DNA from: Caldithrix sp.
GTDB taxonomy: Bacteria > KSB1 > UBA2214 > DYKH01
Length of the DNA stretch: 17,612 bases
Assembly (NCBI GenBank): GCA_020722685.1
Contig: DYKH01000110.1
Span: 1-17,612, forward strand
Reading direction: 5' to 3'
Below are positions 1 through 5,815 of this stretch, in pieces (the stretch's first letter is position 1; every line of letters starts with the position of its first letter). The notes beneath the pieces were generated by a model. The model ran no database searches, was not told the origin of the DNA, and saw nothing but the letters and a program-made list of their open reading frames with translations. The translations under genes were made by a program, and so were the position numbers.

Positions 1-84
1 GCACGATTATCCGGTCAATAAAGCTATTGATAGCAGTTAATCCCTGTGATTAGTTAGAAAATTTCATTAGAATCTAACCCTCAA

Positions 85-106
85 GGTTGTTGAAGCAGCC
101 CTTTTT
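85..106 (+). terminator. Possible intrinsic terminator of an upstream gene outside the window
   Basis: GGTTGT (85-90) can pair with GCAGCC (95-100) around a TGAA tetraloop, giving six pairs of which two are G-U. The stem is followed by C and five T residues (102-106). This is the shape of a weak rho-independent terminator reading rightwards. It would end transcription of a gene whose 3' end lies left of, or in, the first 50 bases. All forward frames close within those bases, so that gene cannot be identified. Confidence 0.45.
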
Positions 107-154
107 ACATTCATCTTATTGTACTGTAGATTGGCAAAATCGAAAATTTAAGCC

Positions 155-230
155 GTAGGAGATGTCTCCAGACATCGAGCATTATTGCATATTGTGGTCG
201 AACTCGGAGAGTTCTCCTACATATTGTGGT
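155..230. repeat. Nested inverted and direct repeats upstream of the membrane-protein ORF
   Basis: Three repeat elements overlap here. GTAGGAGA (155-162) is the reverse complement of TCTCCTAC (213-220). GATGTC (161-166) pairs with GACATC (171-176) around four bases. CATATTGTGGT occurs twice exactly, at 188-198 and 220-230, with starts 32 bp apart (about three helical turns). The block ends about 27 bp before the start chosen for the next ORF. It could be an operator region or a small mobile-repeat remnant. A related short palindrome, GAGATG-A-CATCTC (1177-1189), lies just after that ORF. Confidence 0.4.
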
Positions 231-257
231 GAGAAAAAATTTACCAAACTATAGTTA

Positions 258-1163
258 TTGTATCTCTTTCGCAATTTGGGGTGGCTCCAGCTTCCGGGAG
301 TTGATTTTGAGACGACCGATAGGTGGGGCAACCGTTTGTTGCTTAGCTCGCTCAGCCTTGGCATGGCTGGACTTTCTATTGATGCAATAGTCTATACCGT
401 ACGCCAACCTCCGTTCGTAATTCCTGACTTGATCAAACACATTCCTGTGCTGCCTTTTCGTTCGGTACCGCGACTGGAAAGAGTTAATCCCATTGGGCAC
501 GGCTTTGTAAGCGCTTTGACGAAATCAGCAGCTTCCCTAATCAATTCTGTTTTCCGGTCGATTGAGAATTTCTATAACCGCCTGTTGCGCCAGATGCTCA
601 ATATAGCCATACGCGTTCCAATTCAGTTCATCAACTATTGTTGGCGCAAGCTTATTGCGCTGATTCGTCATCTGGCTCGCTGCATCAAGCGACTGTCTGA
701 ACAATTATATCACGCTCTTTGGAGCATTATCAAATTTCTCTATCACTTTGTGCGGGTCATTGTGATACCCGGGATATTGATCTGGATTGTTTATCACCAC
801 TCCTGGCAGCTTGGAATGATTATTTCCCAATATGTTCATCAGGGCCTTATCGACTTAATCTGGTCGGGGTTGCTCAGGCTGGCCATCAGCCTCGGCTGCA
901 TCCTTACTGTCGTCTGGTTAATGACCCGCTGCGCTTTTGGCAGCCTGCTAATGTCATTTACGGCGGGGCTGTTTGATTTTGCTAATAGGCTCATTCTGCT
1001 TTACGTCTTTGTCTCATGGTCGTTCATCGCTGCGGCGCGTTATGTGGCTCCGGCTCCATTTCGAATTGAGCCGTTGACGGTGGCTGGGTCCTTATGGTTG
1101 TTGCTGCTTCTTGCGGCGGTGTTGTTTACCGGCAAATTCAGGACTGTGAAGGCAAGAGGATGA
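258..1163 (+). CDS. Hypothetical polytopic membrane protein, 301 aa
   Basis: I do not recognise the family. Hydrophobic segments lie near residues 163-180, 205-223, 244-262 and 273-290, the last rich in leucine. A basic region around residues 95-150 looks like paired amphipathic helices with many Arg, Lys and His. No signal peptide or catalytic motif is visible. The start is uncertain. TTG at 258 gives 301 aa but has no clear Shine-Dalgarno sequence, and ATG at 363 (residue 36) is an alternative. The gene stands alone between repeat-rich stretches, so context gives no function. The long open frame and the protein-like hydrophobic pattern support its being real; the weak start lowers confidence. 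Confidence 0.5.
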   Translation: MYLFRNLGWLQLPGVDFETTDRWGNRLLLSSLSLGMAGLSIDAIVYTVRQPPFVIPDLIKHIPVLPFRSVPRLERVNPIGHGFVSALTKSAASLINSVFRSIENFYNRLLRQMLNIAIRVPIQFINYCWRKLIALIRHLARCIKRLSEQLYHALWSIIKFLYHFVRVIVIPGILIWIVYHHSWQLGMIISQYVHQGLIDLIWSGLLRLAISLGCILTVVWLMTRCAFGSLLMSFTAGLFDFANRLILLYVFVSWSFIAAARYVAPAPFRIEPLTVAGSLWLLLLLAAVLFTGKFRTVKARG

Positions 1164-1176
1164 CCTGGCAAATTCG

Positions 1177-1189
1177 GAGATGACATCTC
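1177..1189. repeat. 13-bp palindrome after the membrane-protein ORF
   Basis: GAGATG, one A, then CATCTC form a perfect 6-bp inverted repeat, 14 bp after the preceding stop codon. The GGAGATG core is shared with the repeat block at 155-176 on the other side of the ORF. No T-run follows, so it is not a standard intrinsic terminator. Confidence 0.3.
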
Positions 1190-1229
1190 AGCAAGGAGAT
1201 GGAAATTACATAAGGTGGAAGAAAGAAGA

Positions 1230-1349
1230 ATGCTTAAACCGAGTGCTTTTCGAGCGAACGAATACAAATCAAGCGTCTCATTCCTACTATTTCTAATTGG
1301 GATTTCTCTAACGTTGTTTTCCTTGTCAGTTACGGCTGTTTTGTCGTAA
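1230..1349 (+). CDS. Possible 39-aa single-span membrane peptide
   Basis: The ORF reads MLKPSAFRANEYKSS at its N-terminus and then about 22 hydrophobic residues (SFLLFLIGISLTLF and onward) before a TAA stop. It has a polar, basic head and one predicted transmembrane helix, which is typical of small bacterial membrane proteins. AAGGTGG lies at about 1212-1218, rather far (11 nt) from the ATG. GTG at 1215 is an alternative in-frame start. There is no family match from memory and no partner gene. It may be chance coding, because hydrophobic reading frames of this length arise easily. Confidence 0.3.
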   Translation: MLKPSAFRANEYKSSVSFLLFLIGISLTLFSLSVTAVLS

Positions 1350-1365
1350 CCGATCACAGGAGCAC

Positions 1366-1478
1366 AGTCAAAATAATTGTGGTCAAAATGATTGATCCGA
1401 AAATTGAATGTGCACGAAATCGTTTGGATGGCACGAGAAGCAAAATTCTTAATGATTTTGTCCTTAATTATTTTGACC
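1366..1478. repeat. Imperfect 28-bp inverted repeat built of 15-nt tandem units (MITE-like)
   Basis: The left arm (1366-1393) contains two copies of GTCAAAATRATTG starting 15 nt apart, at 1367 and 1382. The right arm (1451-1478) is close to its reverse complement, with roughly five differences over 28 positions. The arms enclose 57 bp. A strongly folded transcript or a miniature inverted-repeat element would look like this. No target-site duplication is obvious and no transposase is present. It lies in the gap between the small membrane ORF and the toxin-antitoxin promoter. Confidence 0.5.
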
Positions 1479-1549
1479 TTTAGCCAGGCTGACCAATTTA
1501 AACTCCCGTGATCGCTTACAAAGAAATTTCTTGTTGTGTAAGGTTTGCA

Positions 1550-1577
1550 CTATGATTATATTTCAAAGTAATCATAG
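1550..1577. promoter_or_regulatory. Palindromic operator of the toxin-antitoxin operon
   Basis: CTATGATTA (1550-1558) and TAATCATAG (1569-1577) are perfect 9-bp inverted repeats around a 10-bp spacer, 13-40 bp upstream of the first ORF of the operon. TATGAT at 1551-1556, or TAATCA at 1569-1574 preceded by TTGCAC at 1545-1550, could serve as the -10 box. Either way the palindrome overlaps the promoter. Phd-family antitoxins repress their own operons by binding such palindromes, so this is the likely autoregulatory site. Confidence 0.6.
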
Positions 1578-1589
1578 AGGAAAAGTTTG

Positions 1590-1637
1590 ATGAATCTTGT
1601 TGAAGCATTTCACAAAGAATTTCATATGACAGAATGA
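1590..1637 (+). CDS. 15-codon ORF leading into the antitoxin gene
   Basis: ATG at 1590 follows AGAGGAAA (1576-1583) at good spacing and encodes MNLVEAFHKEFHMTE. Its TGA at 1635-1637 overlaps an ATG at 1634 that is in frame with the antitoxin. This could be a translated leader that couples ribosomes into the antitoxin, or a chance ORF behind the operon's first ribosome-binding site. No family is recognised. Confidence 0.35.
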   Translation: MNLVEAFHKEFHMTE

Positions 1638-1660
1638 GCACAGTAGATTGGAGGCTCTGT

Positions 1661-1888
1661 ATGTCCCAGGTAACAATCAGTCAAGCTCAAGCTCAGCTTC
1701 CCGGCTTGATACGGAAGGTGCTTGCCGGTGAGGAAGTCCTTATCTTGAAAGGGAAAATCCCTTTGGTCAAGCTCGTGCCCGTTCAGGATACAAAGTCGGA
1801 GAGAAAAATTGGCGCTGATAAAGGATTAGTGGAAATAGCCAGCGATTTCAATGCCCCCCTTGATGATTTCAAGGAGTATATGGCTTGA
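1661..1888 (+). CDS. Phd/YefM-family antitoxin, 75 aa
   Basis: This is the antitoxin partner of the PIN toxin that follows. The N-terminus (MSQVTISQAQAQLPGLIRKV) fits the Phd/YefM fold: a short β-strand and a helix leading to the LAGEEVLILKGKIPLVKLVP β-hairpin, the dimerising and DNA-binding part. The acidic C-terminal tail (residues about 50-75, ending FKEYMA) would wrap and neutralise the toxin. The start at 1661 is preferred because GGAGG (1650-1654) lies 6 nt upstream; the in-frame ATG at 1634 would add nine residues without a clear site. It overlaps the toxin start by 4 nt (TTGA), so the two are translationally coupled. The palindrome at 1550-1577 is the probable binding site. Confidence 0.88.
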   Translation: MSQVTISQAQAQLPGLIRKVLAGEEVLILKGKIPLVKLVPVQDTKSERKIGADKGLVEIASDFNAPLDDFKEYMA

Positions 1889-2271
1889 GGGTGCTACTTG
1901 ATACTCACACTTTCTTATGGCCAATGGTCGACGACCCGAGACTGTCTCGCAACGCCAAAACGATCTTCTCTGATGCAAACAATGAAATCTACCTCAGTAT
2001 GGCAAGCGCCTGGGAAATGGCGATCAAAACGAGTTTACAGAAATTGAAACTGCCTTTGCCAGTTAAGGATTATGTTTTGACACGCACACAGGCTCATCGA
2101 GTTGCTTTGCTTGATATTACCCTTGAGCATATTGGCGTGGCAGAAACCTTGCCTTTGCACCACCGTGATCCATTCGATCGACTGATTATTGCGCAAAGCA
2201 GCTCTGAAAAGTTGCAGCTTCTCGCCGACGGTGAAATTTTTGATCTTTATCCAATTCAGCGATTGTGGTAG
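1885..2271 (+). CDS. vapC: VapC-like PIN-domain toxin, 128 aa
   Basis: PIN-domain toxins are Mg-dependent ribonucleases, usually cutting tRNA or rRNA. The acidic active-site positions are present: D6 in LLDTHTFLW, E44 in SAWEMAIK, D95 and D98 in HHRDPFDRLIIAQ, and D115 near the C-terminus (LLADGEIFDLY). LLDTHTFLW together with DPFDRLIIAQ is characteristic of the PIN subfamily usually paired with Phd-type antitoxins (COG3744-like). Length is normal for the family. It starts with TTG, preceded by AAGGAG (1871-1876) 8 nt upstream, and overlaps the antitoxin by 4 nt. The toxin looks intact. Its target cannot be read from sequence. Confidence 0.88.
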   Translation: MRVLLDTHTFLWPMVDDPRLSRNAKTIFSDANNEIYLSMASAWEMAIKTSLQKLKLPLPVKDYVLTRTQAHRVALLDITLEHIGVAETLPLHHRDPFDRLIIAQSSSEKLQLLADGEIFDLYPIQRLW

Positions 2272-2688
2272 GCATCTTGAGTTGTTTTAGTTTCGCCAGA
2301 TTCGAAGCTCCAAGCTTGTGTTCTAGCAGCTTTGTTGTTTTTTGGGCACTGTCATACCTTTTGCCACAGTTCCCGGGGGCTGACTAGATACCGCCAGCCA
2401 CCACAGATTGAGGGCGGCAATTATGATGGAAGCATGGCGGCGGTGATAGTGGATCATATCCAATCTGGGCACGCACCTCACTCCACTTGGCACTATATAT
2501 AGTGGCTATTTGGATTCCAAGAATGGAGACGCACCCCATATATTGACGCAACGGGAGCAAAGTGCATACCCAGAATATCCAATTTTGTAGGGAAATAGCC
2601 TTGGCCTTGGCAAAGGGCGTTTCTTACGTGTCTTTATCGTGGGAAAAAATTTGCAATTAGTCAAGTCATTGTGAATGGAGAATTGTTC
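2272..2688. other. Intergenic stretch with no intact gene
   Basis: About 417 bp separate vapC from the decayed DUF433 gene. AAGCT (2312-2316) and AGCTT (2328-2332), followed by a T-rich run to 2343, could be a weak terminator for the toxin-antitoxin operon. A 14-bp palindrome sits at 2491-2504. I see no convincing coding frame on either strand. The antisense frame over 2506-2871 only mirrors the DUF433 remnant. Confidence 0.5.
2491..2504. repeat. Perfect 14-bp palindrome
   Basis: CACTATATATAGTG is a perfect palindrome with no spacer. It could be a binding site for a dimeric regulator, but it lies almost 190 bp before the nearest start codon and no promoter is evident next to it. Confidence 0.35.
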
Positions 2689-2931
2689 GTGTTGAAAAGA
2701 GTCATCATTGATAAGCGAATCATTCATGGCAAGCCGGTAGTGAGGGGAACTCGCGTATCTGTGGACATCGTTGTTGGCTCTTTGGCTGGAGGTATGTCTC
2801 TTGAAGAAATTAACAAAGAGTATGGCATTCAGGCAGAAGACATCTAAGCTTGCCTTGCGTATGCTGCTCAACCGGTGAATGACGAATGGGTTTGTCCTTT
2901 GGAAGAACGGGTGGAGGTTGCCGGTCCCGAA
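2689..2931 (+). pseudogene. DUF433-family antitoxin broken by an in-frame stop
   Basis: GTG at 2689, with GGAG 8 nt upstream, opens a frame whose translation (IHGKPVVRGTRVSVDIVVGSLAGGMS, then EEINKEYGI) matches the DUF433 pattern of an HGKPxxxGTRxxV segment followed by the LEEI..YGI helices. A TAA at 2845-2847 stops it at residue 52, inside the conserved EDI(R/K/Q)ACLAYAA segment. The frame stays open beyond the stop (ACLAYAAQPVNDEWVCPLEE), exactly as the family continues. DUF433 proteins are small putative antitoxins paired with DUF5615 PIN-like proteins. A single base change would restore the gene, so recent decay or a sequencing error is possible. The 52-aa product could still be made. Confidence 0.75.
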
Positions 2932-3036
2932 ATGTCAGTTGATGAAGACATGCCACGTTCGTCTGCCGAGCTTTTGCGTCGGCGAGCAAACGAAATCTCG
3001 TCGAGATGCGAATCTAATCAGTTTATCCGTCATTAA
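2932..3036 (+). pseudogene. Remnant of a DUF5615-type PIN-like toxin
   Basis: ATG at 2932, in the same frame as the DUF433 remnant, gives MSVDEDMPRSSAELLRRR. This resembles the N-terminus of DUF5615 proteins (VDEDxPRSxAELLRxxGH). The frame then becomes unrelated and ends at a TAA (3034-3036) after 34 codons, far short of the usual ~110. Another frame nearby reads SRRDANL, reminiscent of the family's VRDxGL segment, which suggests a frameshift followed by deletion of the remainder. Its position directly after a DUF433 gene fits the known pairing. The rest of the toxin is missing before the aro promoter at 3111. Confidence 0.6.
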
Positions 3037-3110
3037 CATTCTGCCATCTTTGAGGTCCACGCTCTCGTTTACCAGTTGCGCATTTTTCCACATTTTTTCC
3101 AAAAAAGTGC

Positions 3111-3138
3111 TTGACTATTGACGGTAAAATCGTAAATT
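3111..3138 (+). promoter_or_regulatory. Promoter of the aromatic biosynthesis operon
   Basis: TTGACT (3111-3116) and TAAATT (3133-3138), spaced 16 bp, match a sigma-70-type promoter, with an expected transcript start near 3145. AT-rich sequence with an internal T6/A6 inverted repeat lies just upstream (about 3088-3107) and could help activity. The placement leaves about 37 nt of untranslated RNA before the leader peptide, suitable for an attenuator. A second TAAAAT at 3125-3130 lacks a -35 partner. Confidence 0.6.
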
Positions 3139-3181
3139 CGCACTGCATTAAATAAGAGTCTCACTAACGAGTCTTGCGAAA

Positions 3182-3250
3182 ATGAGATTTTGGCTTTACA
3201 ACGGCTCATACTTTTACTTTTACTCCGTTCGGAGTACTGGGAGGCCTTGA
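3182..3250 (+). CDS. Aromatic-rich leader peptide of the aro operon attenuator, 22 aa
   Basis: ATG at 3182 opens a 22-codon ORF ending in TGA (3248-3250). The product starts MRFWLYNGS, continues YFYFY (residues 10-14), and ends SVRSTGRP. Eight of the first 14 residues are aromatic: Tyr at 6, 10, 12 and 14, Phe at 3, 11 and 13, Trp at 4. This composition is the hallmark of attenuator leader peptides such as PheL and TrpL, where a ribosome stalls when the matching charged tRNA is scarce. The products sensed match the pathway encoded downstream. The Shine-Dalgarno sequence is weak. The stop lies 31 nt before the terminator stem. It is too short for ordinary gene finders and probably has no function as a protein. 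Confidence 0.8.
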   Translation: MRFWLYNGSYFYFYSVRSTGRP

Positions 3251-3284
3251 AGCCTAAAATCCATACCATACCGTCCGGCCGCCC
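3221..3284 (+). promoter_or_regulatory. Alternative RNA structures of the aro attenuator
   Basis: Two competing structures are visible. TACTCCG (3221-3227) and CGGAGTA (3230-3236) form a hairpin at the end of the Tyr/Phe codon run. GGGAGGCC (3239-3246) can pair with GGCCGCCC (3277-3284) through seven Watson-Crick pairs and one A-G mismatch, using the first bases of the terminator's 5' arm. A ribosome stalled at the aromatic codons would leave 3239-3246 free, allowing this antiterminator. A ribosome reaching the stop codon at 3248 would cover it, letting the terminator at 3281-3309 form. The pairings are seen; the mechanism is inferred. Confidence 0.65.
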
Positions 3285-3314
3285 GTTGCTCTTGAGAAAG
3301 ACAATGGGCTTTTT
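3281..3314 (+). terminator. Intrinsic terminator (attenuator) before the first aro gene
   Basis: GCCCGTTG (3281-3288) pairs with CAATGGGC (3302-3309). After one bulged C, TCTT (3290-3293) pairs with AAGA (3298-3301), closing a GAGA tetraloop. That makes 12 pairs including one G-U, followed immediately by five T residues (3310-3314), then GG and TTT. It lies inside the leader, after the promoter and leader peptide and 19 bp before the first structural gene. A terminator in that position is only useful if termination is conditional. Confidence 0.8.
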
Positions 3315-3332
3315 GGTTTATGGGAGAAGAGC

Positions 3333-3608
3333 ATGGTGATTTCCAAGCTGCGAACACAGATCGATGCAATAGATGAAAAGATTGTGGAGCTCTTGAGTGA
3401 GCGGGCGAGCTTGGCTCTGGACATTGGCGCCGTGAAGCTTCAAGAGCAGCTCTCCGTGTACAGTCCGGAACGCGAGGAGGCGGTTATTAGCCGGATAGTG
3501 AATCTCAATCGCGGCCCGCTGCCCAATGGGGACATTAGGGAAATATTTGCTTTGATTATCAAGTCATGCCGGGAGCTGCAAGCCAGTCGCATTGGTCAGC
3601 TTGGCTGA
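3333..3608 (+). CDS. Chorismate mutase, AroQ class, 91 aa
   Basis: This enzyme rearranges chorismate to prephenate, the entry to phenylalanine and tyrosine. It is a stand-alone domain of normal length for the all-helical AroQ fold. R7 in LRTQIDAID, R24 in LLSERASL, K35 in GAVK and R47-E48 in YSPEREE fall where the E. coli enzyme has its substrate-binding Arg11, Arg28, Lys39, Arg51 and Glu52. GGGAG (3322-3326) sits 6 nt before the ATG. It is the first structural gene after the attenuator. Such domains often pair with the DAHP synthase encoded next, either fused to it or as a complex; here they are separate genes 67 nt apart. No dehydratase domain is attached. Confidence 0.93.
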   Translation: MVISKLRTQIDAIDEKIVELLSERASLALDIGAVKLQEQLSVYSPEREEAVISRIVNLNRGPLPNGDIREIFALIIKSCRELQASRIGQLG

Positions 3609-3675
3609 GCTTTAACAAAGCCTGGCCGCATCTTGGGCGGCAGCGAAGCAACGAGAAATAGAAAGGGAATTGGAC

Positions 3676-4689
3676 GTGGTCATTGTAATGAAAGACTCCG
3701 CGACCGAGGCAATGATTGATACTGTTGCCGAGCGCTTGGAGAGTTTTGGTTTCACCGTTCATAAAGTCGTGGGCGTTAATCGCACCATTCTGGGAGCCAT
3801 TGGCGACAAACGCAATTTGGACCTGCGCACTTTCGAGATCATGGAGGGCGTGCTGGAAGTCGTCCGCATTATGGAGCCGTATAAGCTTCCGAGCCGTACC
3901 TTTCATCCAGAAAACACCATCATTCAGGTGAAAGATGCTTCCTTCGGCGGCGACCAGATCACGGTGATGGCCGGGCCGTGCTCGGTGGAGAGTGAAGCGC
4001 AGTTGAATACCATCGCCGCTGAAGTCAAAAAGTACGGCGCAAAAGTCCTGCGCGGTGGAGCCTACAAGCCGCGGACATCTCCTTACAGCTTCCAAGGCTT
4101 GGGAACGGAGGGCTTAAAACTCATGCACGCTGCGGGCGAAGAGTACGGTATGGCGACGATATCCGAAGTGATGGAGGCGAATCAACTGGACGATTTTATC
4201 GAGTACGTCGATATACTTCAGGTTGGCGCTCGCAACATGCAAAATTTTCCCTTGCTCAGAGAATTGGGGACTATCAGAAAACCCGTCATGCTCAAGCGAG
4301 GGATGGCTGCCACCATTGAAGAGCTGCTGATGGCGGCAGAATATATCATGTCGGGTGGCAATTATCAGGTTATCTTGTGCGAGCGCGGCATTCGTACTTT
4401 CGAAAATTATACACGAAATACGATGGACATTTCTGCCATTCCCGCTATACACGATCTTAGTCATTTGCCAATCGTTGCTGATCCCAGTCATGGCACCGGG
4501 CGACGAGACAAGGTCGGCCCGATGGCAAGAGCCGCTGTGGCAGCCGGGGCGGATGGATTGATTATCGAGGTGCACCATGATCCGGATCGCGCCCTCTCGG
4601 ATGGGGCACAGTCCATCTTGCCAAATCAATTCATGCGGCTGATGGAAGAATTGCGAATGATTGCCTGGGCTATTGGCAAAAAAATCTAA
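3676..4689 (+). CDS. aroF: 3-deoxy-D-arabino-heptulosonate 7-phosphate synthase, type Iβ
   Basis: This is the first committed step: phosphoenolpyruvate plus erythrose 4-phosphate to DAHP. An N-terminal ferredoxin-like regulatory domain (about residues 1-65) precedes the TIM barrel, as in Thermotoga maritima, where it mediates tyrosine inhibition. The GTG start at 3676 is preferred over TTG at 3670. AAGGG (3663-3667) lies 8 nt from the GTG but only 2 nt from the TTG, and the resulting N-terminus (MVIVMKDSATE) aligns end to end with the Thermotoga enzyme. With this start the likely metal ligands are C102 (AGPCSVES), H272 (DPSHGTGRRD), E298 (IIEVHHDP) and D309 (ALSDG). KPRTSPYSFQGLG, the substrate-binding loop, is intact. 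Confidence 0.95.
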   Translation: MVIVMKDSATEAMIDTVAERLESFGFTVHKVVGVNRTILGAIGDKRNLDLRTFEIMEGVLEVVRIMEPYKLPSRTFHPENTIIQVKDASFGGDQITVMAGPCSVESEAQLNTIAAEVKKYGAKVLRGGAYKPRTSPYSFQGLGTEGLKLMHAAGEEYGMATISEVMEANQLDDFIEYVDILQVGARNMQNFPLLRELGTIRKPVMLKRGMAATIEELLMAAEYIMSGGNYQVILCERGIRTFENYTRNTMDISAIPAIHDLSHLPIVADPSHGTGRRDKVGPMARAAVAAGADGLIIEVHHDPDRALSDGAQSILPNQFMRLMEELRMIAWAIGKKI

Positions 4690-4704
4690 CTAAGGACGAA
4701 CACC

Positions 4705-5814
4705 ATGGGCGAAATCGAGCAGTTTAAGAGAGTGCTAATTGTCGGCGTTGGACTGATTGGGGGATCGCTTGGCCTGGCTTTGAAGCGAAAAGGATTCAAG
4801 GGAACGATCATCGGCGTAGACGATCCCGACGTGCTGGAGCGGGCAAAGCAACGCAAAGTCGTTGATGAGGCTTATCCTCGCGAGCAATTGGAAACGGCCG
4901 CAAAAAACGCCAATCTGATTTTTCTTTGCACGCCCATCGTGGAGATCATCCGACTGCTGCAGATGCTGGGCAAGTTTGTCAAGCCCAATACCTTGATAAC
5001 CGACGTGGGCAGCACCAAACGCAAGATTGTCGAAACGGCCAACATTCACTTGCCGGCCGATTGCGACTTTATCGGTGGTCACCCCATGGCCGGGTCGGAG
5101 GCCAGAGGCGTTGAAGCAGCCGATGCGTTCTTATTCGAAAACACCACCTATGTTCTGACGCCCAGCCGGCCCATCAACGAAGCAACGCGCAAGGCCTTGG
5201 GCGAGCTGTTGGAGATGATCGGCGCCAAAGTTCTTTTGTTACTTCCAACCTTGCACGATGAAATCGCCGCTGCCGTCAGCCACCTGCCGCAGATGGCCTC
5301 GGTGGCGCTGATGAATCTCATCGCCAACCGGCAAGAAGAAAGCCCGTATTTTCTGAAAATGGCCGCCGGCGGATTCCGCGATATGACCCGTATCGCTTCC
5401 AGCCCCTACAGCGTTTGGGAACCCATCCGGCAAACGAACGCCGACATGATCGCAGCCTTCATCGATGCCTATATGATCGAGCTGCAAAAGGTGAAGGAAA
5501 TTTTGTTATCGCCGCGCCTGGAGGCGTACTTTGAAAAGGCCGCACGCAAGCGGCTTTCTATTCCCAAGGATACCAAGGGATTTCTAAGGCCACAGTTCGA
5601 CATTTCCGTTTCCGTAGAGGACAAGCCAGGAGTGATCGCCAAGATCGCTATCATTTTATCAGAGAAAAACATCAATATCAAGGATATTGAAGTCTTAAAA
5701 GTGCGCGAAGATGAAGGAGGAACCATGCGCCTGTCCTTTTCGACCGATCAGGACAGGGAATTGGCCATGGATCTGCTGAGGGAAAAAGGTTTCGAATGTA
5801 GAAAGAGGGAGTAG
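4705..5814 (+). CDS. tyrA: Prephenate dehydrogenase with C-terminal ACT domain
   Basis: TyrA oxidatively decarboxylates prephenate to 4-hydroxyphenylpyruvate using NAD(P), the step towards tyrosine. The Rossmann motif GVGLIGGSLG is at residues 14-23, with D39-D40 after the second strand suggesting NAD preference. TDVGSTK (99-105), GGHPMAGSE (124-132, H126), SHLPQ (192-196) and GGFRDMTRIASSP (222-234) are the family's conserved blocks. Residues about 297-369 form an ACT domain (VSVEDKPGVIAKIAIILSEK), as in Bacillus TyrA, and probably bind an aromatic amino acid for feedback. AAGGA (4692-4696) lies 8 nt before the ATG. It follows aroF by 15 nt and ends 1 nt before aroA. Confidence 0.95.
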   Translation: MGEIEQFKRVLIVGVGLIGGSLGLALKRKGFKGTIIGVDDPDVLERAKQRKVVDEAYPREQLETAAKNANLIFLCTPIVEIIRLLQMLGKFVKPNTLITDVGSTKRKIVETANIHLPADCDFIGGHPMAGSEARGVEAADAFLFENTTYVLTPSRPINEATRKALGELLEMIGAKVLLLLPTLHDEIAAAVSHLPQMASVALMNLIANRQEESPYFLKMAAGGFRDMTRIASSPYSVWEPIRQTNADMIAAFIDAYMIELQKVKEILLSPRLEAYFEKAARKRLSIPKDTKGFLRPQFDISVSVEDKPGVIAKIAIILSEKNINIKDIEVLKVREDEGGTMRLSFSTDQDRELAMDLLREKGFECRKRE

Positions 5815-5815
5815 C

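Noticed and set aside
719..976. 85-codon frame inside the membrane-protein ORF
   Set aside because: It is nested in a longer hydrophobic frame on the same strand, has no ribosome-binding site and matches nothing recognisable.
2879..3121. 80-codon plus-strand frame before the aro promoter
   Set aside because: It overlaps the DUF433/DUF5615 remnants in a different frame, has no ribosome-binding site and runs into the promoter.
3121..3332. T-box riboswitch as the regulator of the aro operon
   Set aside because: I find no conserved T-box sequence (TGGNACCGCG-like) and no long specifier stem. A translated aromatic-rich ORF with a simple terminator explains the region better.
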